A stretch of DNA of 64,000 nucleotides, from assembly GCF_001463885.1 (NCBI RefSeq), contig NZ_BBWQ01000001.1:124001-188000 (forward strand), written 5' to 3'. Under the pieces are notes generated by a model that saw only the letters and a list, made by a program, of their open reading frames with translations, ran no database searches and was not told the origin of the DNA. This DNA is from Aureimonas altamirensis (GTDB lineage: Bacteria > Pseudomonadota > Alphaproteobacteria > Rhizobiales > Rhizobiaceae). The translations under genes were made by a program, and so were the position numbers. Positions 35,075 to 44,103 of the stretch are shown here, in pieces (position 1 is the stretch's first letter; each line of letters starts with the position of its first letter).

Positions 35075-35105
35075 CGTAAAAATCGTTATAGTTCAGTATA
35101 TTGCG

Positions 35106-35134
35106 CTGTCATAAATTGGAAACCCAGCCGTCAT
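35106..35134 (+). promoter_or_regulatory. Candidate Pho box upstream of pstS
   Basis: CTGTCAT (35106-35112) and CCGTCAT (35128-35134) lie 22 bases apart, exactly two 11-base PhoB repeat units, each followed by an A/T-rich tetramer (AAAT, ATAT). The unit between them (TGGAAAC) is poor. It lies in the 171-base AT-richer gap before pstS and is the expected site for PhoB activation. Confidence 0.6.
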
Positions 35135-35245
35135 ATATCATTCGCGGCAAACCGGTAGAGGGTTAGCCGACCCGAAGACGGCGGCGCGACAGCACTGCGC
35201 GGGTCGAGGCAAATTCCAAAGACAACTCCCGAAGGAGTAGAACCC

Positions 35246-36292
35246 GTGACGACCAAGACCCTAGCGAGCCTCGCGCTCGGCGCAGCCTTCTTCATGTCCG
35301 CCGGGGCGCATGCCCAGTCGGTCAAACAGATCCAGATCGCCGGCTCCTCTACCGTACTGCCCTATGCACAGATCGTCGCCGAGAACTTCGGTGAGGTTTA
35401 CCCCGATTTCCCGACGCCGATCGTCGAATCGGGCGGCACGTCCGGCGGTTTCCGCCAGTTCTGCCAGGGCGTCGGTTCGCAGACGGTCGACATCGCCAAT
35501 GCCTCGCGCCGCATCAGCGACAGCGAGCGCAAGGCCTGCCAGGACGCCGGCGTAACCGATATCCAGGAAGTGCAGTTCGGCTATGACGGCATCGTCTTCG
35601 CCTCGGCCGCTTCCGGCCCCGACTTCGCCCTGACGCCCGAGCTGGTCTTCAACGCTTTGGCCGCGAAGGTGGTGAAGGACGGCCAGATCGTCGACAACAC
35701 CGCCGCCACCTGGGCCGACGTCGACGCCTCGCTGCCGGCTCAGCCGATCTCGGCCTTCATCCCGGCCGAAAACCACGGCACGCGCGAAGTGTTCGACGAA
35801 AAGCTGCTGGCCGCAGGCTGCGAAGCTTCCGGCGCGCTCGAGGCCTTCACGGCTTCCGGCATGGACAAGAAGGCCGCGCACGACCAGTGCATCTCGGTCC
35901 GCGGCGGCAACATCACCACGGACATCTCCGGCGACTACACCGAGACCCTGTCGCGCATCGACGCAAACCCGCAGAGCGTCGGCGTCTTCGGTCTCGCCTT
36001 CTACGAGCAGAATCAGGATCGCCTGAAGGTTGCGACGATCAGCGGCGTGACGCCGAGCGTCGAAACCATTTCGGCCGGCGAATACCCGGTTTCGCGCCCG
36101 CTGTTCTTCTACGTCAAGAAGGCGCATGTCGGCGTCGTGCCGGGCCTGCAGGAGTTCGTCGAATTCTTCCTCGACGACCAGATGGTCGGCCCCGACGGCC
36201 CGCTGGCGCAGTACGGCCTGGTTCCGGCTCCGGACGCCGAGCGTGACGCCGTCCGCGAGAAGTTCACGGCCGGCACCATCATCGAAGGCTGA
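35246..36292 (+). CDS. pstS: PstS, phosphate-binding protein
   Basis: 348-residue periplasmic phosphate-binding protein. The signal peptide ends SAGAHA-QSVKQ. Phosphate-contact segments are IAGSSTVLPYA and ESGGTSGGFRQFCQGVGSQTVDIANASR, and two further Cys pairs are likely disulfides. It begins with GTG, nine bases after AAGGAG. It supplies PstCA. A strong hairpin in the following spacer may keep its message in excess over the permease genes. Confidence 0.95.
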   Translation: MTTKTLASLALGAAFFMSAGAHAQSVKQIQIAGSSTVLPYAQIVAENFGEVYPDFPTPIVESGGTSGGFRQFCQGVGSQTVDIANASRRISDSERKACQDAGVTDIQEVQFGYDGIVFASAASGPDFALTPELVFNALAAKVVKDGQIVDNTAATWADVDASLPAQPISAFIPAENHGTREVFDEKLLAAGCEASGALEAFTASGMDKKAAHDQCISVRGGNITTDISGDYTETLSRIDANPQSVGVFGLAFYEQNQDRLKVATISGVTPSVETISAGEYPVSRPLFFYVKKAHVGVVPGLQEFVEFFLDDQMVGPDGPLAQYGLVPAPDAERDAVREKFTAGTIIEG

Positions 36293-36304
36293 TGCCCGCA
36301 TAAC

Positions 36305-36328
36305 GACCGGGCGCTCACGCGCCCGGTC
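36305..36328 (+). repeat. Intercistronic hairpin between pstS and pstC
   Basis: GACCGGGCGC (36305-36314) pairs perfectly with GCGCCCGGTC (36319-36328) around TCAC. No T-run follows, so partial attenuation or 3'-end protection of pstS is more likely than termination. Confidence 0.7.
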
Positions 36329-36390
36329 ATCGCCTGCCCGCGGCGCAATTCTGCCCGCGCGCTCTCCCGGCCTTCGACGAGCGTGAAACG

Positions 36391-37866
36391 ATGTCCACAC
36401 TTTCGATCGTTGCTACCGTCCTGCTGATTGCATTGGCGGGATATTTCATGGGCCGGGCCCGCGCCATGCGCCTGTCGGGCGAAGAGGGCGTCAAGCTTCA
36501 TTCGCGCCCCGTCTACCATGGCTCCTATGTCTTCAGTTTCGTGGCCGTTCCGGCGATCGCGCTTCTGGCCGCCTGGGTGGCCTTCGCGCCGGTGCTGACC
36601 GCCAACGACATTTCCGGCCGCCTCGCCGAGGTCGAGACCACCCTGCCGCCGCATCTGGCGGCAAACATGGTGAGTTCGCTTGCCGCGGGTATCCGCGTAC
36701 TGCCGGACGACGAGAAGCAGAACCTCGATACGGCAACGGTGGCCGAGTTGCGCCCCATCCTGCAGCGCCGCGGCATTCCGCTGGCCGCCGAGACGCAGGA
36801 TTTCATGGTTCCGTTGGCCTTGCGGCAGATCGCCCTCGACGATTACAGCCGCCTCGGCATGAGCATCGCGGTGCTGGCCGTCGCCGTGGCGGGTCTTGTC
36901 TTCGCGCTGTCGCGCATCCATCGGCGCCTGAGGGCGCGCAACGCGGTCGAGGGCGTCGTCCGGGGATTTCTGATCCTCGCCTCGTCGCTCGCCATCCTGA
37001 CGACGGTGGGCATCGTGTTCTCGATGCTGTTCGAATCCCTGGATTTCTTCTCGCGCATTCCGCCGGCCGACTTCTTCTTCGGAACGGTCTGGGAGCCGCG
37101 CTTCGCTGCCGCCGGCTCCACCGTGCAGGGGCAGTTCGGCCTCATCCCGCTGCTGCTCGGCACGCTCTACATCGGCTTCGTGGCCATGCTGTTCGCGGTG
37201 CCGGTGGGCCTGTTCGCGGCGATCTACATGGCGGAATACGCAAGCAACCCCGTGCGCGCCTTCGTCAAGCCGCTGCTGGAGGTGCTGGCCGGCATTCCCA
37301 CCATCGTCTACGGCTTCTTCGCCCTCATCACCGTCGGCCCGTTCCTGCGCGACCTGTCGGCGCAGCTTGCCGGGCTGGCGACCGGTGATTACACCGCCTT
37401 CATCCAGGCGCAGAGCGTGCTGACGGCGGGCCTGGTGATGGGCATCATGCTGATCCCCTTCGTGTCGTCGCTGTCGGACGACATCATCACCGCCGTTCCG
37501 GGTTCGCTCCGCGATGGATCGCTGGGGCTGGGCGCGACGCGGTCGGAGACGATCAAGCGCGTCGTCCTGCCGGCGGCGCTGCCGGGCATCGTATCGGCCT
37601 TGCTGCTGACCGCGTCACGCGCCATCGGCGAAACCATGATCGTGGTGCTGGCGGCGGGCATCGCCGCCAACATCACCATCAACCCCTTCGAGGCCATGAC
37701 GACGGTGACGATCAAGATCGTCAGCCAGTTGACGGGCGATCTCGACTTCACCTCGCCGCAGAGCCTCGTCGCCTTCGCGCTCGGCATCACGCTTTTCGTC
37801 ATGACGCTGATCCTCAACGTCGTCGCCCTCTACATCGTGCGCAAATACCGGGAGCAGTACGACTGA
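36391..37866 (+). CDS. pstC: PstC, phosphate ABC permease
   Basis: 491-residue permease, longer than the E. coli protein (319) because of an N-terminal extension carrying two helices (about 3-18 and 46-66) and a 90-residue loop. This is the usual form in rhizobia. The core has FGTVWEPRF, MAEYASNPVRAFVKPLLEVLAGIPTIVYGFFAL and the coupling loop DGSLGLGATRSETIKRVVLPAALPGI. The stop shares one base with the pstA start (TGATG). Confidence 0.93.
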   Translation: MSTLSIVATVLLIALAGYFMGRARAMRLSGEEGVKLHSRPVYHGSYVFSFVAVPAIALLAAWVAFAPVLTANDISGRLAEVETTLPPHLAANMVSSLAAGIRVLPDDEKQNLDTATVAELRPILQRRGIPLAAETQDFMVPLALRQIALDDYSRLGMSIAVLAVAVAGLVFALSRIHRRLRARNAVEGVVRGFLILASSLAILTTVGIVFSMLFESLDFFSRIPPADFFFGTVWEPRFAAAGSTVQGQFGLIPLLLGTLYIGFVAMLFAVPVGLFAAIYMAEYASNPVRAFVKPLLEVLAGIPTIVYGFFALITVGPFLRDLSAQLAGLATGDYTAFIQAQSVLTAGLVMGIMLIPFVSSLSDDIITAVPGSLRDGSLGLGATRSETIKRVVLPAALPGIVSALLLTASRAIGETMIVVLAAGIAANITINPFEAMTTVTIKIVSQLTGDLDFTSPQSLVAFALGITLFVMTLILNVVALYIVRKYREQYD

Positions 37867-39185
37867 TGACCGACATTTCCATGGACAAGGCCGGCGCCGT
37901 CAGCAAGGCGCCCCCGCGCCGCGACATCGGCATCAAGCGTCGCTATGCCGCCGAACGCCGGTTCAAGGCCTACGGCATCACCGCCATCGCCATCGGCCTG
38001 ATCTTCCTGTGCACGCTGCTCTGGACGGTCATCTCGCAGGGCTATACGGCCTTCTGGCAGACCGAGATCCGGCTGCCGATCAGCTTCTCGCAGGAGGTGA
38101 TCGACCCCGACAATACGGGAGGCCAGGACGCTTCAGCCCTGATGCGCGCAAACTATCCGCGCCTGGCGCAGGACGCCATCGTGCAGCGCCTCGGCATCGA
38201 CCCGTCCAACCGGCCGGAGGTGCAGCGCGCCGCGGGGCTTGTATCGCAGGGCGTTCGATTGCAGCTCCGCCAGATGGTGCTGGAGGATCCCTCCATCATC
38301 GGCACCACGCAGGATGTCTGGATATTCGCCAACTCCACGGTAGACAGCGCCCTGAAAGGCCAGTTCGACCTGTCCGTGGAGGAAGGCCGCAGGCCGCTGA
38401 ACGACATGCAGTTGCGCTGGATGGACGAGCTCGAGCAGGCCGGCGACCTTGCGCAGCGCTTCAACACGGACTTCTTCACCAACGGCGCCTCGAGCCGTGC
38501 CGAAACGGCCGGCGTCGGCGTCGCCATCCTCGGCTCGCTCTACATGATGCTGATCGTGCTGGTGCTGTCGCTGCCCATCGGCGTCGCCGCGGCGATCTAT
38601 CTCGAAGAGTTCGCGCCGAAGAACAAGCTGACCGATCTCATCGAGGTGAACATCAACAATCTGGCGGCGGTGCCATCGATCGTCTTCGGACTTCTCGGTC
38701 TTGCCGTGTTCATCAACTGGTTCGGCCTGCCGCGCTCGGCCTCGCTGGTGGGCGGGCTGGTGCTGACGCTGATGACCCTGCCGACGATCATCATCGCCAC
38801 ACGCGCGGCGTTGAAAGCGGTGCCGCCCTCCATCCGCGCGGCCGCGCTGGGCCTTGGCGCCTCACGCAACCAGATGGTGTTTCAACACGTCCTGCCGCTT
38901 GCCGCGCCCGGCATCCTCACCGGCACCATCATCGGCCTTGCCCAGGCGCTGGGCGAGACGGCGCCGCTGCTGCTGATCGGCATGGTTGCCTTCGTCGCCG
39001 ACTTCCCGTCCGGTCCGATGAGCCCGGCGACGGCGCTGCCCGTGCAGATCTTCATGTGGGCCAACGAGGCCGACCGCGCCTTCGTGGAGCGCACCTCCGG
39101 CGCGATCATCGTGCTGCTTGCCTTCCTTGCATTCATGAATATCGCTGCGGTGCTTCTGCGCCGCCGGTTCGAACGTCGCTGGTAG
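37866..39185 (+). CDS. pstA: PstA, phosphate ABC permease
   Basis: 439-residue permease, again with an extended first periplasmic loop (about 65-210) of the alphaproteobacterial type. The core includes GVAAAIYLEEFAPKNKLTDLIEVNINNLAAVPSIVFGLLG and the coupling loop RAAALGLGASRNQMVFQHVLPLAAPGI. It forms the channel with PstC. It is followed after 18 bases by pstB. Confidence 0.94.
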   Translation: MTDISMDKAGAVSKAPPRRDIGIKRRYAAERRFKAYGITAIAIGLIFLCTLLWTVISQGYTAFWQTEIRLPISFSQEVIDPDNTGGQDASALMRANYPRLAQDAIVQRLGIDPSNRPEVQRAAGLVSQGVRLQLRQMVLEDPSIIGTTQDVWIFANSTVDSALKGQFDLSVEEGRRPLNDMQLRWMDELEQAGDLAQRFNTDFFTNGASSRAETAGVGVAILGSLYMMLIVLVLSLPIGVAAAIYLEEFAPKNKLTDLIEVNINNLAAVPSIVFGLLGLAVFINWFGLPRSASLVGGLVLTLMTLPTIIIATRAALKAVPPSIRAAALGLGASRNQMVFQHVLPLAAPGILTGTIIGLAQALGETAPLLLIGMVAFVADFPSGPMSPATALPVQIFMWANEADRAFVERTSGAIIVLLAFLAFMNIAAVLLRRRFERRW

Positions 39186-39203
39186 GAGCGGCAGGAGCAG
39201 ATC

Positions 39204-40013
39204 ATGATGGAACATCTTCACATCACGGCCGCCCGGCCAGCAGGAAAGCTCGACATGCCCATCAAGATGCGCGGTGAGAAAGTCTCGGTCTTCTATGGCG
39301 CCAAGCAGGCGCTGTACGAGGTGGACCTGGATGTCGCGGAGCGGCAGGTGACGGCGCTGATCGGCCCGTCCGGTTGCGGCAAGTCGACCTTCCTGCGGAC
39401 ACTCAACCGCATGAACGACACGATCGAGGGTTGCCGCGTCGAAGGGCGGATCACGCTCGACGGCGACGACATCTACGACCGCGATCTCGACGTGGTGGAG
39501 CTGCGCGCCCGCGTCGGCATGGTGTTCCAGAAGCCGAACCCTTTCCCGAAGTCCATCTTCGAAAATGTCGGCTATGGACCGAAGATCCATGGCCTGGCCC
39601 GCAACAAGGCCGACCTTGAGGAAATCGTCGTCACCAGCCTCAAGCGGGCAGGCCTTTTCGAGGAGGTGAAGGATCGCCTCCACGAAGCCGGCACCGGATT
39701 GTCGGGCGGCCAGCAGCAGCGCCTCTGCATCGCGCGCGCCATCGCCGTGTCGCCCGAGGTGATCCTGATGGATGAGCCGTGCTCGGCGCTCGACCCGATC
39801 GCGACCGCGACCGTGGAAGAGCTGATCGACGAATTGAAGCAGAACTTCACGATCGTCATCGTGACGCACTCCATGCAACAGGCGGCGCGCGTATCGCAAA
39901 GCACGGCCATGTTCCACCTCGGGCGGATCGTGGAAGTCGGACCGACGGAGAAGATGTTCTCCAACCCGGACGACAAGCGCACGCAGGATTACATCACCGG
40001 CCGCTTCGGCTGA
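39204..40013 (+). CDS. pstB: PstB, phosphate ABC ATPase
   Basis: 269 residues. Walker A is GPSGCGKST, the PstB-specific LRTLNRMND and [19 protein letters not shown] are present, the signature is LSGGQQQR, Walker B is [16 protein letters not shown], and the end has [15 protein letters not shown]. It powers phosphate import and takes part in signalling to PhoR. AGGAG precedes the start; a second ATG follows immediately. Confidence 0.96.
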   Translation: MMEHLHITAARPAGKLDMPIKMRGEKVSVFYGAKQALYEVDLDVAERQVTALIGPSGCGKSTFLRTLNRMNDTIEGCRVEGRITLDGDDIYDRDLDVVELRARVGMVFQKPNPFPKSIFENVGYGPKIHGLARNKADLEEIVVTSLKRAGLFEEVKDRLHEAGTGLSGGQQQRLCIARAIAVSPEVILMDEPCSALDPIATATVEELIDELKQNFTIVIVTHSMQQAARVSQSTAMFHLGRIVEVGPTEKMFSNPDDKRTQDYITGRFG

Positions 40014-40030
40014 CCGGGGGAGGGAAAACC

Positions 40031-40756
40031 ATGGAAGACCATATCGTACGCTCTTACGATGAAGAGCTGAAATACATCATGCGCCGCATCTCCGAGATGG
40101 GCGGCCAGGCCGAGCGCATGGTGGAGCAATCGGTGCGCGCCCTGACCCGCAGCGACTTTTCGCTTGCCCAATCGGTGGTGGCGGACGACGTTCTCCTGGA
40201 CGCAGCCCAGCGGGAGCTGGAAGAGCGCGCCATCCTGACGATCGCCAAGCGCCAGCCGATGGCGCAGGACCTGCGCGAGATCGTCGGCTCGATCCGCATC
40301 GCCTCCGACCTGGAGCGCATCGGCGACCTTGGCAAGAACATCGCCAAGCGCGTCATGGCGGTGCACGAGTTCGGGCAGCCGGTCCAGTTGACGCGCGGCA
40401 TCGAGCATATGGCCGAGCTGGCCCTCGACCAGTTGAAGGACGTGCTGGACTCCTATGCGACGCGCGATACCGACCGCGCCGAAGCGGTGCGTGCCCGCGA
40501 CGAAGATATCGACGCCATGTACACGTCGATCTTCCGCGAGCTCCTGACCTACATGATGGAAGATCCGCGCAACATCTCGGCCTGCACGCATCTTCTGTTC
40601 AGCGCCAAGAATATCGAGCGCATCGGCGATCACGCGACAAACATCGCCGAGACGATCTACTACATCAAGACAGGCCAGCAGATCGAGGACGAGCGTCCGA
40701 AGGGCGACCGCACCACCTCCATGGTGCTGCCGGTGAACGCCGCTACGGACAAGTGA
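40031..40756 (+). CDS. phoU: PhoU, phosphate signalling regulator
   Basis: 241-residue all-helical protein made of two three-helix PhoU repeats. Landmarks are HIVRSYDEELKYIMRRISEMGG, metal-binding type motifs DLREIVGSIRIASDLERIGDLGKNIAKR in repeat one, and HLLFSAKNIERIGDHATNIAETIYYI in repeat two. It links the state of PstSCAB to PhoR inhibition. It starts 17 bases after pstB. Confidence 0.95.
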   Translation: MEDHIVRSYDEELKYIMRRISEMGGQAERMVEQSVRALTRSDFSLAQSVVADDVLLDAAQRELEERAILTIAKRQPMAQDLREIVGSIRIASDLERIGDLGKNIAKRVMAVHEFGQPVQLTRGIEHMAELALDQLKDVLDSYATRDTDRAEAVRARDEDIDAMYTSIFRELLTYMMEDPRNISACTHLLFSAKNIERIGDHATNIAETIYYIKTGQQIEDERPKGDRTTSMVLPVNAATDK

Positions 40757-40766
40757 GGACGCCGGG

Positions 40767-41483
40767 ATGAACGCCAGGGTTACCGTTGTCGAAGACGAGG
40801 AGGCCCTCAGCGTCCTCCTGCGCTACAATCTGGAGGCCGAGGGCTTCACCGTCGACACCATCATGCGCGGTGACGAAGCCGATCTGCGCCTCAAGGAAGA
40901 GGTGCCCGACCTCCTGATTCTCGACTGGATGCTGCCGGGCCTCTCCGGTGTCGAGCTGTGCCGCCGCCTGCGTCTGCGGCCGGAAACCGAGCGCATGCCG
41001 ATCATCCTGCTTACCGCGCGCGGCGAAGAGAGCGAGCGCGTGCGCGGCCTGTCGGTCGGCGCCGACGATTATGTGGTGAAACCCTTCTCCACCCCGGAGC
41101 TGATGGCCCGCGTGAAGGGCCTTCTGCGCCGGGCGAAGCCGGAGCGTATCTCGTCGCAATTGACGGCCGGCGACATAGACCTCGACCGCGAGACGCACCG
41201 CGTGCGCCGTGCCGGCCGCGAGGTGAAGCTGGGGCCGACGGAGTTCAAGCTGCTGGAGTTCCTGCTGCAGGCGCCCGGTCGGGTCTTCTCGCGAGAGCAG
41301 TTGCTGGACGGCGTCTGGGGCCGGGACATCTATGTCGACGAGCGCACGGTCGACGTGCATGTCGGCCGCCTGCGCAAGGCCATCAACCGCGGCCGCCAGC
41401 GCGATCCTATCCGCACCGTCCGCGGTGCCGGCTATGCGCTGGACGAAACCTTCGCGGCCGCCCGGCAGGCGGCTGCGCGCTAG
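40767..41483 (+). CDS. phoB: PhoB, phosphate response regulator
   Basis: 238 residues. The receiver domain has Asp10/Glu11 and phospho-acceptor Asp53 in LILDWMLPG, then KPFSTPELMARVKGLLRR. The OmpR-type winged helix contains GPTEFKLLEFLLQAPGRVFSREQLLDGVWG and RTVDVHVGRLRKAIN. It is phosphorylated by PhoR and should bind the Pho box before pstS. Its TAG stop shares three bases with the TAG of the convergent HNH gene. Confidence 0.95.
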   Translation: MNARVTVVEDEEALSVLLRYNLEAEGFTVDTIMRGDEADLRLKEEVPDLLILDWMLPGLSGVELCRRLRLRPETERMPIILLTARGEESERVRGLSVGADDYVVKPFSTPELMARVKGLLRRAKPERISSQLTAGDIDLDRETHRVRRAGREVKLGPTEFKLLEFLLQAPGRVFSREQLLDGVWGRDIYVDERTVDVHVGRLRKAINRGRQRDPIRTVRGAGYALDETFAAARQAAAR

Positions 41484-41758
41484 ACCTTACGGCGCGTCGG
41501 CGCATGGAAGTCGGGCGGGCGGCGGGCAATCCATTTCAGGAAGCCGGCAAGCTCGGGCCGCTCGCGCAGGCTTTGCCCTTCCAACTCCATCCGCGCCAGT
41601 TCGGTGTTGGTGAAATGCGCGTGCAGGGTGCGGTGGCAGATCGGATGGACCGGCACGATCTGCCGGCCGCCGCGGCTTTTCGGGACGGGGTGATGCCACT
41701 CCACGCGGCGGCCCAGCGGGCGGCCGCACAGCCAGCATGCGGCGGCCTCTTCCGCCAT
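41480..41758 (-). CDS. HNH endonuclease-domain protein
   Basis: 92-residue protein made almost entirely of an HNH nuclease fold: zinc-type CWLCGR, the catalytic HH in RRVEWHHPVPKSRGG, and PVHPICHRTLHAHFTNTEL. The C terminus GFLKWIARRPPDFHAPTRRKV is basic. Small stand-alone HNH proteins of this kind are widespread in alphaproteobacteria with no defined role. No toxin-antitoxin or restriction partner is adjacent. It lies five bases downstream of the aldo/keto reductase gene and is probably co-transcribed with it. Confidence 0.85.
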   Translation of the reverse strand: MAEEAAACWLCGRPLGRRVEWHHPVPKSRGGRQIVPVHPICHRTLHAHFTNTELARMELEGQSLRERPELAGFLKWIARRPPDFHAPTRRKV

Positions 41759-41763
41759 GGCGC

Positions 41764-42606
41764 TCAGAACTCTTCGTAGCGGGCAGGGTCCTGATCGGCC
41801 AGCCTGCCATCCGGCCGCGCCAGCGATGCGATCGTTTCCATGTCGCCTTGCGACAAGTCGAAATCGAAGACGGAGCGGTTCTCGATCTGGCGCTCATCCG
41901 ATGTCGCCTTGGGCAGCGGGACGGCTCCCTGCTGCACCTGCCAGCGCAGGATGATCTGCGGAATGGTTCTGCCGTGCCGCCCGGCGATCTCGCCGATCGT
42001 TTCGTTGGTGATGATGTCGTTGGCGCGCCCGAGCGGGCTCCATGCCTGTGTCACGACGCCTTTCGAACGATCGAAGGCAAGCTGCCCGGCTTGTGGAAAA
42101 TACGGGTGGAGTTCTACCTGATTGATAGCCGGCGCCACCCCGGTTTCCGCGATGATGCGCTCGATATGCTCCGGCAGGAAGTTGCAGACGCCGATGGTGC
42201 GGATAAGGCCGGCCTTCTGGGCATCCACGAGGGCCTGCCACGCTTCCACGTAAAGGCCCGTCTTCGGGTTGGGCCAATGGATAAGGTAGATATCCAGATG
42301 GTCGAGGCCGGTGCGGAACAGGGATTCCTCGACCGTGGCGCGCGCTTCCGCGTAGCGATGCCTGCGGCCGGGCAGCTTCGACGTGACACGGATCGTGTCG
42401 CGTGCAAGGCCGGAAGCCCTGACGGCGGCGCCGACGGCCCCCTCGTTTTCGTAGTTGAACGCCGAATCCAGCAGGCGGTATCCGTTGCGCATGGCCCGCA
42501 CGATCGTTTCGACGCCAGCCTGGCCGTTCAACTTGTAAGTGCCGAAGCCGATAGCCGGAAGCTGCGTGCCGTCATTCAGCTTAAGATCGGGAATGGGTGT
42601 GTCCAT
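41764..42606 (-). CDS. Aldo/keto reductase
   Basis: 280-residue NADPH-dependent oxidoreductase of the AKR superfamily. The catalytic residues are visible in order: Asp and Tyr in LLDSAFNYENEGAVG, Lys in IRVTSKLPG and His in IYLIHWPNPK. The phosphate-binding part VPLPKATSDERQIENRSVFDF binds NADPH. It is most like 2,5-diketo-gluconate reductase-type enzymes, which reduce small aldehydes and ketones. Substrate unknown. Confidence 0.88.
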   Translation of the reverse strand: MDTPIPDLKLNDGTQLPAIGFGTYKLNGQAGVETIVRAMRNGYRLLDSAFNYENEGAVGAAVRASGLARDTIRVTSKLPGRRHRYAEARATVEESLFRTGLDHLDIYLIHWPNPKTGLYVEAWQALVDAQKAGLIRTIGVCNFLPEHIERIIAETGVAPAINQVELHPYFPQAGQLAFDRSKGVVTQAWSPLGRANDIITNETIGEIAGRHGRTIPQIILRWQVQQGAVPLPKATSDERQIENRSVFDFDLSQGDMETIASLARPDGRLADQDPARYEEF

Positions 42607-42700
42607 GGATCGCGTCCTTCTGCTCTATCCGGTCCAGATAGGGCGCAGTGGCGACGACCGGGCAAAAAATCTGCGGCCCGGCCGGCCAAGGCTGTGCCGA

Positions 42701-43915
42701 TCAGGCGAAGGCCTGCAATCCCGTCTGGGCGCGACCCAGGATAAGGGCGTGCACGTCGTGCGTGCCCTCATAGGTGTTGACCGTCTCGAGGTTCTGCAGG
42801 TGGCGCATCACGTGGTACTCGCCCATGATGCCGTTGCCGCCATGCATGTCACGCGCCATGCGGGCGATGTCCAGCGCCTTGCCGCAGTTGTTGCGCTTGA
42901 CGAGGCTGATCGCTTCCGGCGCCAGGGCATCCTCGTCGAACAGGCGCCCGACGCGCAACGAGGCCTGCAGGCCCAGCGTGATCTCGGTCTGCATGTCGGC
43001 TAGCTTCTTCTGGACCAGTTGCGTGGCCGCCAGCGGACGATCGAACTGGATGCGCTCCAGCGTATAGTTGCGGGCGCGATGCCAGCAGTCTTCCGCAGCC
43101 CCCAGCACGCCCCAGGAGATGCCGTAGCGGGCCCGGTTGAGGCAGCCGAAGGGCCCTTTCAACCCGCTGACATGCGGCAGGAGCGCGGTTTCGGGAACGA
43201 CGACCCCGTCCATGACGATCTCGCCGGTAACGGAGGCACGAAGCGACAGCTTGCCGTTGATCTTGGGCGCGGAAAGGCCCGCCATGCCCTTTTCCAGCAC
43301 GAAGCCGCGTATGGCGCCGTCATGGGCGTCGGACTTGGCCCATACCACGAAGACGTCGGCGATGGGCGAATTGGAAATCCACATCTTGGCGCCGCTGATG
43401 CGGTAGCCGTCGGCGACCTTTTCCGCGCGCGTCTTCATGCCGTTCGGATCGGACCCGGCATCGGGCTCCGTCAGCCCGAAGCAGCCGATCCACTCGCCGG
43501 AGGCAAGCCGAGGCAGGTACTTCTGGCGCTGCTCTTCCGTTCCGTAGGCGTAGATCGGGTACATGACCAGCGAAGACTGCACGCTCATCATCGAGCGATA
43601 GCCGGAATCCACCCGCTCTACCTCGCGCGCGACGAGGCCGTAGGCGACATAGGATGCACCGGCGCAGCCGTAATCCTCGGGCAGGGTGACGCCGAGCAGG
43701 CCGAGCGCCCCCATCTCGCGGAAGATTTCCGGCTCGACCGTCTCGCGCTCATAGGCTTCGAGGATACGGGGTTGCAGCTTCTCCTGGGCGAAGTCCCGGG
43801 CGGAATCGCGGATCAACCGCTCATCCTCGGTCAACTGCCCTTCCAGCATGAACGCGTCCGCCCAGTCGAACCGGCCCATCGCAGGTTGTCCACCGGCAGG
43901 AAAAGCGTGTGTCAT
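42701..43915 (-). CDS. gcdH: Glutaryl-CoA dehydrogenase
   Basis: 404-residue FAD enzyme converting glutaryl-CoA to crotonyl-CoA in lysine and tryptophan breakdown. It is assigned to GcdH rather than a general acyl-CoA dehydrogenase by [40 protein letters not shown] and the catalytic base in [15 protein letters not shown]. The ATG at 43915 is eight bases from GGGAG; the one at 43921 is only two bases away, so the former is preferred. A further 73 codons upstream are open but unlike the family. It is divergent from the peptide-type ABC operon. Confidence 0.92.
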   Translation of the reverse strand: MTHAFPAGGQPAMGRFDWADAFMLEGQLTEDERLIRDSARDFAQEKLQPRILEAYERETVEPEIFREMGALGLLGVTLPEDYGCAGASYVAYGLVAREVERVDSGYRSMMSVQSSLVMYPIYAYGTEEQRQKYLPRLASGEWIGCFGLTEPDAGSDPNGMKTRAEKVADGYRISGAKMWISNSPIADVFVVWAKSDAHDGAIRGFVLEKGMAGLSAPKINGKLSLRASVTGEIVMDGVVVPETALLPHVSGLKGPFGCLNRARYGISWGVLGAAEDCWHRARNYTLERIQFDRPLAATQLVQKKLADMQTEITLGLQASLRVGRLFDEDALAPEAISLVKRNNCGKALDIARMARDMHGGNGIMGEYHVMRHLQNLETVNTYEGTHDVHALILGRAQTGLQAFA

Positions 43916-44103
43916 GTCCATGTCTCCCAATTCGATGGGCCTGCTATCGCACGAATTTCGCGCCGTCTCCACCCGCGCAGGCCTTGCCGAGCGGACTGGA
44001 TTACGCCCTGCCCGCGGCAGGAAAGGGGCGGCCGAAGGCGCTTTTGGGGTTGTTATGACGCCCGGTTGACCTAGGCTTTCCCTGCACGAGCACAGGATGG
44101 GGG

